Below are positions 50,101-57,749 of a stretch of 64,000 nucleotides of DNA, piece after piece. The DNA comes from an uncultured Eubacteriales bacterium (lineage in GTDB: Bacteria > Bacillota > Clostridia > Oscillospirales > Acutalibacteraceae), in the NCBI GenBank assembly GCA_934511365.1, contig CAKSWC010000003.1, positions 116,321-180,320 of the forward strand. Reading direction: 5' to 3'. The translations under genes were made by a program, and so were the position numbers. The notes beneath the pieces are model-generated. The model did not search any database. It was not told the DNA's origin and worked only from the letters and a program-made list of their open reading frames with translations. The stretch's first letter is position 1, and every line of letters starts with the position of its first letter.

Positions 50101-52012
50101 CAGTGTTATCGTACTGCTCGGCGGTCATATCATAAATCAGCCTTATTCTTGTGCTGTCCGTGATATAAAGAACATTCTCCTGTGCGGCAGAGCTGCGGTT
50201 TGTGAAGTGAATCGCCGAAGGATTGGTATAAATCGTCCAGTCAGCTTGATTCATGCTTGTTTCAGACATTCCGTCCTTCAAAACCCAGACCTCTTTGAGA
50301 GAGTAGTTCTTGTTTTCCGAAAGCTTGTCCATATACATGGTGTTGGGTGCCTTAATATACTCAAAGCTTTCCGCGGAAAAAATCTCGGTCAAGGTCTCCA
50401 CTGCTTTAATATTATAAATTTTTGTTCTGACGCCGTTGTTTAAAGAGGTGTATGAGCCCGAATCCTTGAGATAGAAATTCGTCATCTTGTTTGTTGCGTT
50501 GTTTTTCGGCAATGCTCCGCCGCTTGATTTTCGGGTATCAAAAACGTCAAAGGAGATATCGCCGTTCGTTGCAAAGCGGTCAATATTGGCATAATACTGA
50601 ACCTTATAGGTCGGATTCGCGCTCGGCGCCGCAGCCAGAGCGATTGTTCCGCCACGAACGGGAACGGTGAGCGCCGGAGCTTTTTCGTCAAGGGAAATGA
50701 CGGCACTTTCCGCCGCGCTGATTGCGTTGTTTTCGTCCTCTGAAAACGAGGAAAGAACGATGCCGATTTCAGCCTCTGGCGCGGCATTTTCAAGCGAGCC
50801 AAGCTCTTTTCTGATTGGCTTCAAAACGGCGTCTTTGATAATAACCTTCGCCGTTACGGAAAGAAGTGAGGGGTCGATTTTTCTTCCGTTTTCAGTGAGA
50901 GCTATGTTTTTTGCAATGATTTTGTCGCTGCTACCGCCGCCGTCTTTTTGATTGAATTCGGCAAACTTTTTATAGTTGTCACCGTTTTTATTGAGGGGAG
51001 AAACCTCAAGCTCAACGCCGTTTGAAAGTTCATTCTCGCTGTCCACCGTAACAACCATTGAAAGCTCTTTGTCCTCATAGTTGAAGCTGCGCGAGAATGA
51101 CGCCTCGGCAGCCGGGCTGCTTGGTTTTTCCGCCTTGCATTTTTCAGTGTGTTCATGTTCCGGAACATTGCAAACAAGGTTTCCGTCTTTGTCGCGGCAG
51201 GCGTCACTGTGTTTGTGTTCGGTAAAGCCGCAGATATATTCACTTTTAACTTCTTCGTCAGGGTAGCACTTAACCTCATCGTGCTGATGCTCTTCCTTGG
51301 TGCAGATGAGCCTTTTTTCAGTTGTACTTTCTGCAAAGCATCTTTCATCATGATTATGGCGCAGGACCTCAATTTTTCCGCAGGACAGCTTTCCGTCCGT
51401 ATAGCATTCAGCGGTGTGGCTGTGAAAAACAACTTCCTTTTCTTTGCAGACAAGTTTACTTTCGGTCTTTTTGCAGTCTTGGGTATGAGTATGACCTTTG
51501 CTTTCCTCAAGAGTGCAGGTCAGCTCTCCGTTTTCGTCATAGCAGTCATTATCATGCTCATGACCTTCGCTTTCCTCAAGGGCACAGATGTATGAAGTTT
51601 CTTCTTCAAAGCAGGAAGAGGAGTGAGCGTGCTCTTTGATTTCCGGAAGAGTGCAGACAAGTTTTCCGCTTTCATCATAGCAGTTTTCGCTATGTTCATG
51701 GATAACATAATCGGCATAGCCGCAGACAATGTCGCCGCTTTCATCATAGCAGCTTTCACTGTGGATATGGGGCGTGAATTTGCAGTCAAGCTTGCCGGCA
51801 GTGACAACCGTCTCGTAGCAGGATTCGTCATGAATATGTTCTTCAAGGCCGCAGGCAGGCTTTTTTGTCATTGTTAACGCAGGAATAATCAGCGCATATG
51901 TTGTGCAAAACACAACAATGCACGAGAGAACAATAATTACACGCTGCCAACGCTTCTTTTGAAGATGCTCTCCAAGATATTCTTTAATTTTTCCAGTCAA
52001 TCTGTTTTGCAC
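47129..52012 (-). CDS. Giant pilus-tip adhesin with HxH-Cys repeats, fibro-slime and ricin-like domains (LPETG)
   Basis: A ~1627-residue surface protein. GTG 52012 lies 8 bases after AGGAGG; GTG 52021 would overlap that site. Layout: basic N-terminus and signal helix (VIIVLSCIVVFCTTYALIIPALTM); eleven HxHx(3-4)C repeats at ~50-305 (HIHDESCY, HEHSENCY...); a long middle region; a fibro-slime domain at ~800-955 (EYFFYGDDDLWVFLDNRLICDVGGVHS); a SpaA-type domain whose halves (FTLRKVDQNGEPLSGA; GTYTVTETAAPDGC) flank a ricin-like beta-trefoil stretch at ~1140-1297; two DUF5979-like domains; and the LPETG sorting signal with RRKKERR. Position before the major pilin suggests the tip adhesin. The binding target is unknown. 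Confidence 0.88.
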   Translation of the reverse strand: MQNRLTGKIKEYLGEHLQKKRWQRVIIVLSCIVVFCTTYALIIPALTMTKKPACGLEEHIHDESCYETVVTAGKLDCKFTPHIHSESCYDESGDIVCGYADYVIHEHSENCYDESGKLVCTLPEIKEHAHSSSCFEEETSYICALEESEGHEHDNDCYDENGELTCTLEESKGHTHTQDCKKTESKLVCKEKEVVFHSHTAECYTDGKLSCGKIEVLRHNHDERCFAESTTEKRLICTKEEHQHDEVKCYPDEEVKSEYICGFTEHKHSDACRDKDGNLVCNVPEHEHTEKCKAEKPSSPAAEASFSRSFNYEDKELSMVVTVDSENELSNGVELEVSPLNKNGDNYKKFAEFNQKDGGGSSDKIIAKNIALTENGRKIDPSLLSVTAKVIIKDAVLKPIRKELGSLENAAPEAEIGIVLSSFSEDENNAISAAESAVISLDEKAPALTVPVRGGTIALAAAPSANPTYKVQYYANIDRFATNGDISFDVFDTRKSSGGALPKNNATNKMTNFYLKDSGSYTSLNNGVRTKIYNIKAVETLTEIFSAESFEYIKAPNTMYMDKLSENKNYSLKEVWVLKDGMSETSMNQADWTIYTNPSAIHFTNRSSAAQENVLYITDSTRIRLIYDMTAEQYDNTATFYDYDITDGYDSGRGRWLSGTAGINSSTNYGTSRNGQRTWGSHVDVLAFGNANCGTGMGHWKFDNLALNAHSGNRINKGCNFGIAHSLSDGKIVYNEWIVAPKLFNDGNAKGKTTYENSKLTFNRKGDTYSLTSATVNGVGSVNNLNGFFNPSPTSSITYPHIFTNDFWPLDSATNCTDPKFGKYNNGVPFFGYADNDGTNFPNVGTLNGTFPVSDDGNLHNSFFGMHSVIEFNITADYVGPLEYFFYGDDDLWVFLDNRLICDVGGVHSSVGEIVDLWDYLPKGVAGKHRLTIYYTERGASGSSCYMQFTLPNVSGKNIEQTTDDLTVKKTVIDGNGTDEFKFRIRFYDKNGNTILDDYAYTKFNADATSVGDEIIVCDGDTFTLRDGQYIIIKNLPLGIRYKISEMTPANYTVASTVNGVTSLSKEVNGSISKNINNSVLFTNTGSSSAGFTLRKVDQNGEPLSGAAFSVADSDAGAVAFLKKDSGSYIAANNAGAKIISGEDYYIVPVSAPSLALGRRSGGSNGLFTAETQTNTGFDSHKFKITKTSDGYYTVQCRQGGYLELKDNSLAVGAAVNVSTVGSTVAESRKWAFEKNNNGTYRIRPMGAAEGNMLLSLEQRSHPAKAGENVDLRSDRTQANLEELQEWYVIPVSDISTPVESVTQLSVSESGMLTVRGLKAGTYTVTETAAPDGCALLPTPITVSIDKNSNLTLESGSDLATLDSTGAVVNVKNNYQKKTLTVQKEVRSLDNADISGGTMYSFKVDWAANGETGSQVVNVSNGNFGTVSDIPYGAKVTVTETSATGFSVEYYEGNTLITSGSTCVIQSLKQDVVLKCVNTSHRTLSLKKLVSSSFEYTSESPFTFEISFNDIGGNAKTETLNVSNGETEALTSIPRGAVVTVREVNADGFVASYSLDATALESNADGSVTFTMEDDVLLTATNTVYEYTLPETGSAGTLWLTMGGLLLIAGSLLMGLGLRRKKERRFG

Positions 52013-52074
52013 AACCGCCACCTCCTAACCTGCGGAAAATATATAATTAAGTTATATTTCAATATTTAAAAGAG

Positions 52075-52665
52075 TCAATTAACCGCACCAAAATTTTTGA
52101 ATGGCCAGATTCTGAAAACAACTTTCCCAACAATCTGATCTTCGTCAATGCAGCCGACTGCCGTGTTGCGTGAATCGATTGAAACACTGCGGTTGTCTCC
52201 AATCATAAAAAACTTTTTATCCGGAACCTGATAGGGAAGTTTAATATTGGTTTCACCGAATGATTTATCCGCAATATACGGTTCATCAAGAGCTTTATTG
52301 TTAATAAAAAGGTTTCCGTCTTTATCAATATTGAACCAATCGGACGGACCTGCAACATATCTTTTAATAAGCAGTTTGTTGCCGTGATAAAAAGCAACTA
52401 TATCTCCGGCCTTAAAGCTGGTGCTTTTCACCGTAACAACAATCTGGCCATCCTCAAGGGTCGGAACCATTGAGGAACCGTAAATTCTTAAAACCGGCAT
52501 CCAGAGTGTTGCAACAAGAATTGCAAGTGCCGCAACAACAAGCAAAATTGCTATTGTGCTTTTAAGCGTTCTTTTATATTTCTTATTATATTGAAGTCTC
52601 TTGCGCTCTTTTTCAATTTGTTCAAGAGTCGGAAGTTCGACCGGAGAATGGCTGTTGTTATGCAT
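52075..52665 (-). CDS. lepB: Signal peptidase I dedicated to the pilus operon
   Basis: A 196-residue membrane protease with one N-terminal helix (STIAILLVVAALAILVATLW). The catalytic Ser lies in YGSSMVPTLEDG, the catalytic Lys in LLIKRYVAGPSDW, and box E in MIGDNRSVSIDSRN. It removes signal peptides; placement in a pilin operon suggests a preference for pilin precursors, as with SipA-type enzymes in other pilus islands. The ATG at 52665 overlaps the TGA of the upstream coiled-coil gene (TGATG). An alternative start one codon upstream is possible. Confidence 0.92.
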   Translation of the reverse strand: MHNNSHSPVELPTLEQIEKERKRLQYNKKYKRTLKSTIAILLVVAALAILVATLWMPVLRIYGSSMVPTLEDGQIVVTVKSTSFKAGDIVAFYHGNKLLIKRYVAGPSDWFNIDKDGNLFINNKALDEPYIADKSFGETNIKLPYQVPDKKFFMIGDNRSVSIDSRNTAVGCIDEDQIVGKVVFRIWPFKNFGAVN

Positions 52666-53141
52666 CAAGAATCTATTCCTTTTAACAGTGTTTTAAGTTC
52701 ATCGTGAAGGTTTATAAATTCGGTTGCCTTTTTTTCAAAATCTTTCAGTTTTTCCGTTGCCGTTATTTCGGCCTCGCGGATAATTTCCTGAGACTTTTTT
52801 TCGGCCGCAGTGAGCAGCTCTATGGCCTTATTTTTCGCTGCCTCAATAAGATCACTCTTATACTTTTCCGCTGCATCAATTTTCTCTTTGATGTCGGAAT
52901 TTGTCATATAGACCGAATGAAGATATTGGTCGGCCGCAGCTTGAGCGGATTCAAAAACGCCGTTGAGTTTTATTGCAGCCTCTGCAATCGAACCCGATGA
53001 GGAAATGCGCAGTTCACGGTCTTTAAGCCTGTCCTTTAATGCGGCGGATTCTTTTTCCGATTCAATAAGACGCTTTTGAAGTTCATATATTATATCAATA
53101 AGCTCAAGCCGACTGAGTTTTTTTAGGTCTTTTTCGGTCAT
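52665..53141 (-). CDS. Coiled-coil protein at the head of the pilus operon
   Basis: A 158-residue, almost entirely helical cytoplasmic protein (KKLSRLELIDIIYELQKRLIESEKESAALK...; AAEKKSQEIIREAEITATEKLKDFEKKA) with a DivIVA-like look in the coiled coil but no clear DivIVA N-terminal signature. Similar small coiled-coil proteins head sortase-pilus loci in Clostridia; a role in positioning the pilus machinery is only inference. It starts at ATG 53141 with a weak ribosome site, and its stop overlaps lepB. Confidence 0.7.
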   Translation of the reverse strand: MTEKDLKKLSRLELIDIIYELQKRLIESEKESAALKDRLKDRELRISSSGSIAEAAIKLNGVFESAQAAADQYLHSVYMTNSDIKEKIDAAEKYKSDLIEAAKNKAIELLTAAEKKSQEIIREAEITATEKLKDFEKKATEFINLHDELKTLLKGIDS

Positions 53142-53233
53142 CGGGTTTGTTACACCGTCCTTTTGGTTTTGCGGCTGCGTTTAACCTTCCGGTTGCGCCG
53201 ATCCAACAGATAAAATTAGTCATTTCATAGGGT

Positions 53234-53261
53234 ATTATATCATAATTTATCAGATTTGCAA
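53234..53261 (-). promoter_or_regulatory. Promoter of the pilus operon
   Basis: On the minus strand, TTGCAA (53256-53261), 16-bp spacer, TATAAT (53234-53239), about 90 bases before the first gene. The whole seven-gene operon could be read from here. I saw no inverted repeats that would point to phase variation. Confidence 0.7.
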
Positions 53262-53523
53262 TAGAAAACAGTCGATTTTGAAAAAAATGGACAATAAATT
53301 GTGAATTGTATTACTAAAGTATTAAATATTGCTGAGTTTGTTTGATAATTTTTACAAATAAATCACATTGTGAACACTTTTGCATTGAAAAATGTCAAAT
53401 TATACGATTATGTATGCAAGCAAATTGACAGTTTAATGTTGACCAAAGTTTTACAGTCGGCACATATTGTATGGCTACATTGGAATATAGCCAAAAATAT
53501 TATTAAAAATAATGCGGTTTTTG

Positions 53524-53553
53524 TTGAAATTTTGATATAAGTTGTGGTATTAT
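53524..53553 (+). promoter_or_regulatory. Promoter of the tailed transporter operon
   Basis: TTGAAA (53524-53529), 18-bp spacer, TATTAT (53548-53553); CTGGAGGG follows before ATG 53605. The remaining AT-rich stretch 53262-53523 contains further TTGACA-like boxes (for example 53427-53432) but no gene. Confidence 0.65.
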
Positions 53554-53604
53554 TATCGGTACAGTGAGTTACGACTCTCCTTATAAATCTTCTGGAGGGA
53601 TTTA

Positions 53605-56193
53605 ATGGAATTTAAACGGAAAGTGAAAGATCTGCTTCATGACGTATCGTTATATTGGAATAATCCAATGCCGAAGCGTTATATGACTTTTAAGGAAATT
53701 GCCGCCTATTCCGGAGGCGGCATCGGTGCTTATTGCATCATCACGCTCGGAACGGCGTGTATGTTTGCAACAACTAATACTCTTTTAACAAGTACCCTGG
53801 GTGTTGGGCCTACAGATATGTACATAATGTATGTTATCTGTGTTCTTGCCAACATTCCGCTTACCGGTATCAGAGCAAATATAATTGACAACACAAGAAA
53901 CAAAGCCGGAAAGTACAGACCTTATATTTTAACCATGGCGGTTCCAACGGCATTGCTGTGTGTTATTATGGTTTGGTTTCCGTACAACATATATGACAAG
54001 ATTTTTCCCGGCGGGGAAATGTTGTTTGGAAAGAGCATTGCATATATTGCACGCTGTGCTACGATTTTGGTTTTCAACCTTCTTTTGTTTTTCTTCTATA
54101 ATTTCTTTTATGATGCTTATGAAAACCTCGTTCATGTTCTTTCTCCGGATTCACAGGAAAGGGCTGACGTAACCTCAATTAAGAGCGTTATTTATTCTCT
54201 TGCACCAACCATCATTAACCTCATTACTCCGCTCATTGCAGACAATGTTTTCCATACGCTTCAAAGCGATATACGCGTTTATCGGCTTCTTTATCCGATT
54301 TTGTCAGTTATCGGGATTCTTCTGTGTATTGTTGTCTATAAATATACGGAAGAAAAAATTGTTCAGGCGCGTACTCATGTTGTTCAAATTCGCTTTATTG
54401 ACGCTCTCAGGGCGGTTATGCATAACAAATATTTTTGGATAATCTCGCTTGCGTCTTGGGTAGGATTTCTTGAACTTGCGTATTCAAACATCATGTATTG
54501 GCTTTATAATTACGGCGGAAGCTGCAATGGAACTCAGTACGGTTTGATTACGGCAATTTACGGTAACTCTGCGCTGTGGAGCATGTTGCTTGCTCCGTTC
54601 CTTATTCGCAAGTGGGGCAAGAAAAGGCTTTTGGTTGTTACAAACCTTTTTAATATTCTTTTTATTTTGCTCCTTCTTCCGGCAACGGCTCAACTTGACA
54701 AAAAGACAATTTGGTATGTCTTGATATTTATGTTCCTGAATTCATTTATGAGTTCATTTGCATTGATTCTTAATCCGGCTATCCAGGCGGATATCAGAGA
54801 CTATCAGCATTATAAAACGGGCGAAAGAATTGACGGAATGTTTTCCGCGGTTGGAACGATAGGAATGGTAATTACTCTTATTACTTCTTCCGTTCTTCCG
54901 ATAATTTATGAAAAGGAAGGACTCACGGAGGCGATGGCCAAAAAGGTCACAAGCAACCCCGAAGTTCTCAACCGTGTTCTTCCCGGAGGAAAAACCATCG
55001 CAACGATCCTTGCAGAGCAGATGATGGAAGGTCAAAACAGCTATATCAATCCAAATTCGGCTCTTTACGATACCAATATTCTCATGAACCTTGTTCATAT
55101 CCTGATAATCTTTTCGGCAATAGGCGCGCTTATGAATGTTATACCGTATTTTTGGTATGATTTTTCTGAGAATCAGCAAAAAAGTGTAGTTCGTGTTCTT
55201 AAAATCCGCGCAATGTTTGAAGATTTTACAAACGGTTCTATCAAGGATGCAGACCTTGTTGAATCGATAGATATTATCCGCAAGGCACGGGCGCTTTATT
55301 TGCTTGAGCCGACTGCTGTTTCAAAGAGAGATTACAGATCAATAAAGGACAAAAAGCAACGCAAGGAAGCTAAGAAAAAGTATAGAGATGCTCTTGCTCA
55401 GAATAATGAAATTGAAATTTCAAAATTTGTCTGCAGTGAAATAGATAAATTTTCAACGGATACATACTCAAAAATTGCCGCTTATTGTGGTGAGATATTG
55501 TCTCAAGGCGAAAATGCCGTTGCAAGCTATGACCGCAACGATATCAAGCAAGAGATTAAAACAGCAAAGGCTCTTCCCAAAAAGAGTAAGGAAGAGAAGG
55601 AATATCGCGAATTTATGCTTGGCATTGCAAGAAACAAAAAAAGTGCATATTCCGCGTATCACAAATTTTTTGACGGAAAGCAGGAACTCATTGCTCCGGA
55701 TTTTGCTGTTCTTGAAGGCTACTTCAATGCGGAGGATGCCTGCGATGAAAAGCTGAAAGAGCTTTATTTTGCAAAGCACAACGGAAAAAAGAACCATGAT
55801 CTTTCAAAAGAAGAACTCAATAATCTTGACAATCAGATTAAAGAGGAAAAGAAAAAGCGCAAAGAAGCCAGAAAGCTTTCAAAAGCTGAAATGGATAAGC
55901 ATGCCTATTATAATCGTGCCGTAAAGCCTTATCTTGAGGCGAAAAAGCTTATCTCTCAGCGCGAAAACTACGGACGCTTTGATGAGATACTCGAGGGCTA
56001 TGAAGAAGCAAAGCTCAGAGCCGAAGAGGACATTAAACTCAAAGAAGAAGAAAATCTTCGCAGGGAGGCGGAAAAGAAGGAATACGAAGAAAAACTTGCA
56101 GCCGAAAAGCTTCTGAAAAAGCAGGAGAAGAAGGCTTCAAAAAAAGAGAACAAAAAAGACTCAAAGAAGGAAACATTGACAAATAAAAAATAA
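53605..56193 (+). CDS. GPH/MFS-type transporter with a long cytoplasmic C-terminal tail
   Basis: An 862-residue protein. Residues ~30-530 are a 12-helix GPH/MFS transporter (GIRANIIDNTRNKAGKYRPY after helix 2; DIRDYQHYKTGERIDGMFSAVG in the second half). Residues ~530-862 form a soluble tail, first globular-looking (VVRVLKIRAMFEDFTNGS...) and then a very Lys/Glu-rich coiled coil ending in KKASKKENKKDSKKE. The tail is not part of the usual family and has no recognised domain. It heads a three-gene unit with another GPH transporter and an alpha-glucosidase, so it probably serves glucoside uptake or its sensing. Confidence 0.85.
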   Translation: MEFKRKVKDLLHDVSLYWNNPMPKRYMTFKEIAAYSGGGIGAYCIITLGTACMFATTNTLLTSTLGVGPTDMYIMYVICVLANIPLTGIRANIIDNTRNKAGKYRPYILTMAVPTALLCVIMVWFPYNIYDKIFPGGEMLFGKSIAYIARCATILVFNLLLFFFYNFFYDAYENLVHVLSPDSQERADVTSIKSVIYSLAPTIINLITPLIADNVFHTLQSDIRVYRLLYPILSVIGILLCIVVYKYTEEKIVQARTHVVQIRFIDALRAVMHNKYFWIISLASWVGFLELAYSNIMYWLYNYGGSCNGTQYGLITAIYGNSALWSMLLAPFLIRKWGKKRLLVVTNLFNILFILLLLPATAQLDKKTIWYVLIFMFLNSFMSSFALILNPAIQADIRDYQHYKTGERIDGMFSAVGTIGMVITLITSSVLPIIYEKEGLTEAMAKKVTSNPEVLNRVLPGGKTIATILAEQMMEGQNSYINPNSALYDTNILMNLVHILIIFSAIGALMNVIPYFWYDFSENQQKSVVRVLKIRAMFEDFTNGSIKDADLVESIDIIRKARALYLLEPTAVSKRDYRSIKDKKQRKEAKKKYRDALAQNNEIEISKFVCSEIDKFSTDTYSKIAAYCGEILSQGENAVASYDRNDIKQEIKTAKALPKKSKEEKEYREFMLGIARNKKSAYSAYHKFFDGKQELIAPDFAVLEGYFNAEDACDEKLKELYFAKHNGKKNHDLSKEELNNLDNQIKEEKKKRKEARKLSKAEMDKHAYYNRAVKPYLEAKKLISQRENYGRFDEILEGYEEAKLRAEEDIKLKEEENLRREAEKKEYEEKLAAEKLLKKQEKKASKKENKKDSKKETLTNKK

Positions 56194-56213
56194 ATTGTCA
56201 TTAGGAGGATATC

Positions 56214-57713
56214 ATGAACAACAGCAAATTTTTACACAAGCTTTTCGGAACAACTCCCGGAAAGGGCGTTCAACCGAAAGAGGCCGTGGCATATAGTGTT
56301 GCCGGCTTTGGCCAGAACTTTATCTGCACAATTATCGGTTCATATCTTACAATTTTTATGACCGATGCACTCCTTTTCGGCGCGGTGCCGAAGGGCACGC
56401 TTTGGAAAACTGTTGACGGCGCTATGGCCGTTGCGTTCCTTATGCTTTTCACAAGAATTTATGACGCTCTCAACGATCCCATCATGGGCAGTATTGTTGA
56501 CAAAACAAGAACAAAATGGGGTAAGTGCCGTCCTTTCCTCAAATGGATGGCAATTCCGATTGCAATTTCAACAATCGTCTGCTTCTGCCCGTTCTTCAAG
56601 TCGGAGTCTAAGACAACTTTTGTCATTATCTCAATCGTATATGTAATCTGGTCAATGGTTTACACCGTTGCGGACGTTCCATATTGGGGCCTTTCAACCT
56701 GCTTGACAAATGACACGGAAGTCAGAGGAAAGATTCTTACCGTTGCCCGCCTTGTTTGCACACTCGGCGCCGGTATTGTTACGGTCTTTGTTCCGATTAT
56801 CACAAATGCTGTTACCGCAAAGTACAGAGACGATAACGGCGAAGTCCTTTCACAGTATGTTCAGCAGAATGCCGACACTCTTAAATGGACATATTTCATT
56901 TGTGCCGCCGTTTTGGTTATCATTGCAATCCCGATGTTCTTCTATGGCTTCAAGAACACAAAAGAGCGCTTCACCACAACCGAAGAGCCGCCCTCATTCG
57001 TCCACAACATCAAGCTCCTTTTCAAGAACAAGCAGCTCCTTCTCATTGTTCTTTCCGGAGTTCTCGGCGGCGCAAGAATGGTTTATGCTTATACCGGCGG
57101 TCTTTATTTTGCAAAGTATGTTCTTAAAAACGAAGGCCTTTTCAGCTTGATCACAATGCTTGTTGTTCCCGGCGGACTTGTTGCTTCCGTTCTTGTTCCG
57201 TGGATGAGCAAGAAGTTCACAAAAAAGTGGACATATATCTATGTTCATATTCTCGGCGCCGTTGTAATGTTTGCAATGTACTTTGTCGGTTATGACGCAC
57301 CGTGGAAGCTTGTTTTCTGCGCGGTCGGCCTTGTTCTTCTTGGCATTCCCCAGGGTGTCAACAACATCATTACATATGCAATGATCGGTGATACCGTTGA
57401 CTATCTTGAATGGAAAACCGGTGAAAGGGCCGAGGGCATTTGCTTTGCAATGCAGACTCTCATCAACAAAATCGGCATGGCTATCGGTGCTTTCATCGGC
57501 GTATTCTCATACAGCTGGGCCGGCATCAACCCGAAGGCCACTCCGGCAATCTCCCCGGAGGGTGAATCCCTTCTTTGGAATATCCTTATTCTTGCCGGTG
57601 CAATCAGCATGGTCGGAACAATTATTCCCATGTTCTTCTATAAGATTACCGAAAAGAAGCAGAGAGAAATGGTTGCTGAAATTGAAGAGAGAAAGGCCGC
57701 AAAAACAAAATAA
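56214..57713 (+). CDS. GPH-family sugar:cation symporter
   Basis: A 499-residue, 12-helix transporter. The GPH motif DALNDPIMGSIVDKTRTKWGKCRPF follows helix 2, and GDTVDYLEWKTGERAEGICFAMQ sits in the second half, both more canonical than in the preceding gene. ATG 56214 follows TAGGAGG. It starts 20 bases after the tailed transporter and 36 bases before the alpha-glucosidase, so it likely imports an alpha-glucoside such as isomaltose or sucrose. Substrate inference is from context only. Confidence 0.9.
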   Translation: MNNSKFLHKLFGTTPGKGVQPKEAVAYSVAGFGQNFICTIIGSYLTIFMTDALLFGAVPKGTLWKTVDGAMAVAFLMLFTRIYDALNDPIMGSIVDKTRTKWGKCRPFLKWMAIPIAISTIVCFCPFFKSESKTTFVIISIVYVIWSMVYTVADVPYWGLSTCLTNDTEVRGKILTVARLVCTLGAGIVTVFVPIITNAVTAKYRDDNGEVLSQYVQQNADTLKWTYFICAAVLVIIAIPMFFYGFKNTKERFTTTEEPPSFVHNIKLLFKNKQLLLIVLSGVLGGARMVYAYTGGLYFAKYVLKNEGLFSLITMLVVPGGLVASVLVPWMSKKFTKKWTYIYVHILGAVVMFAMYFVGYDAPWKLVFCAVGLVLLGIPQGVNNIITYAMIGDTVDYLEWKTGERAEGICFAMQTLINKIGMAIGAFIGVFSYSWAGINPKATPAISPEGESLLWNILILAGAISMVGTIIPMFFYKITEKKQREMVAEIEERKAAKTK

Positions 57714-57749
57714 GCTATCGACTTGCTATTTTTAAAGGAGAAATGCTGT

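Noticed and set aside
51081..51846. Long frames on both strands opposite the adhesin N-terminus
   Set aside because: They are shadows created by the repetitive His/Cys codons; they lack ribosome sites and similarity.
52075..52665. Housekeeping lepB
   Set aside because: It is embedded and translationally coupled in the pilus operon, so a dedicated role is more likely, although general activity cannot be excluded.
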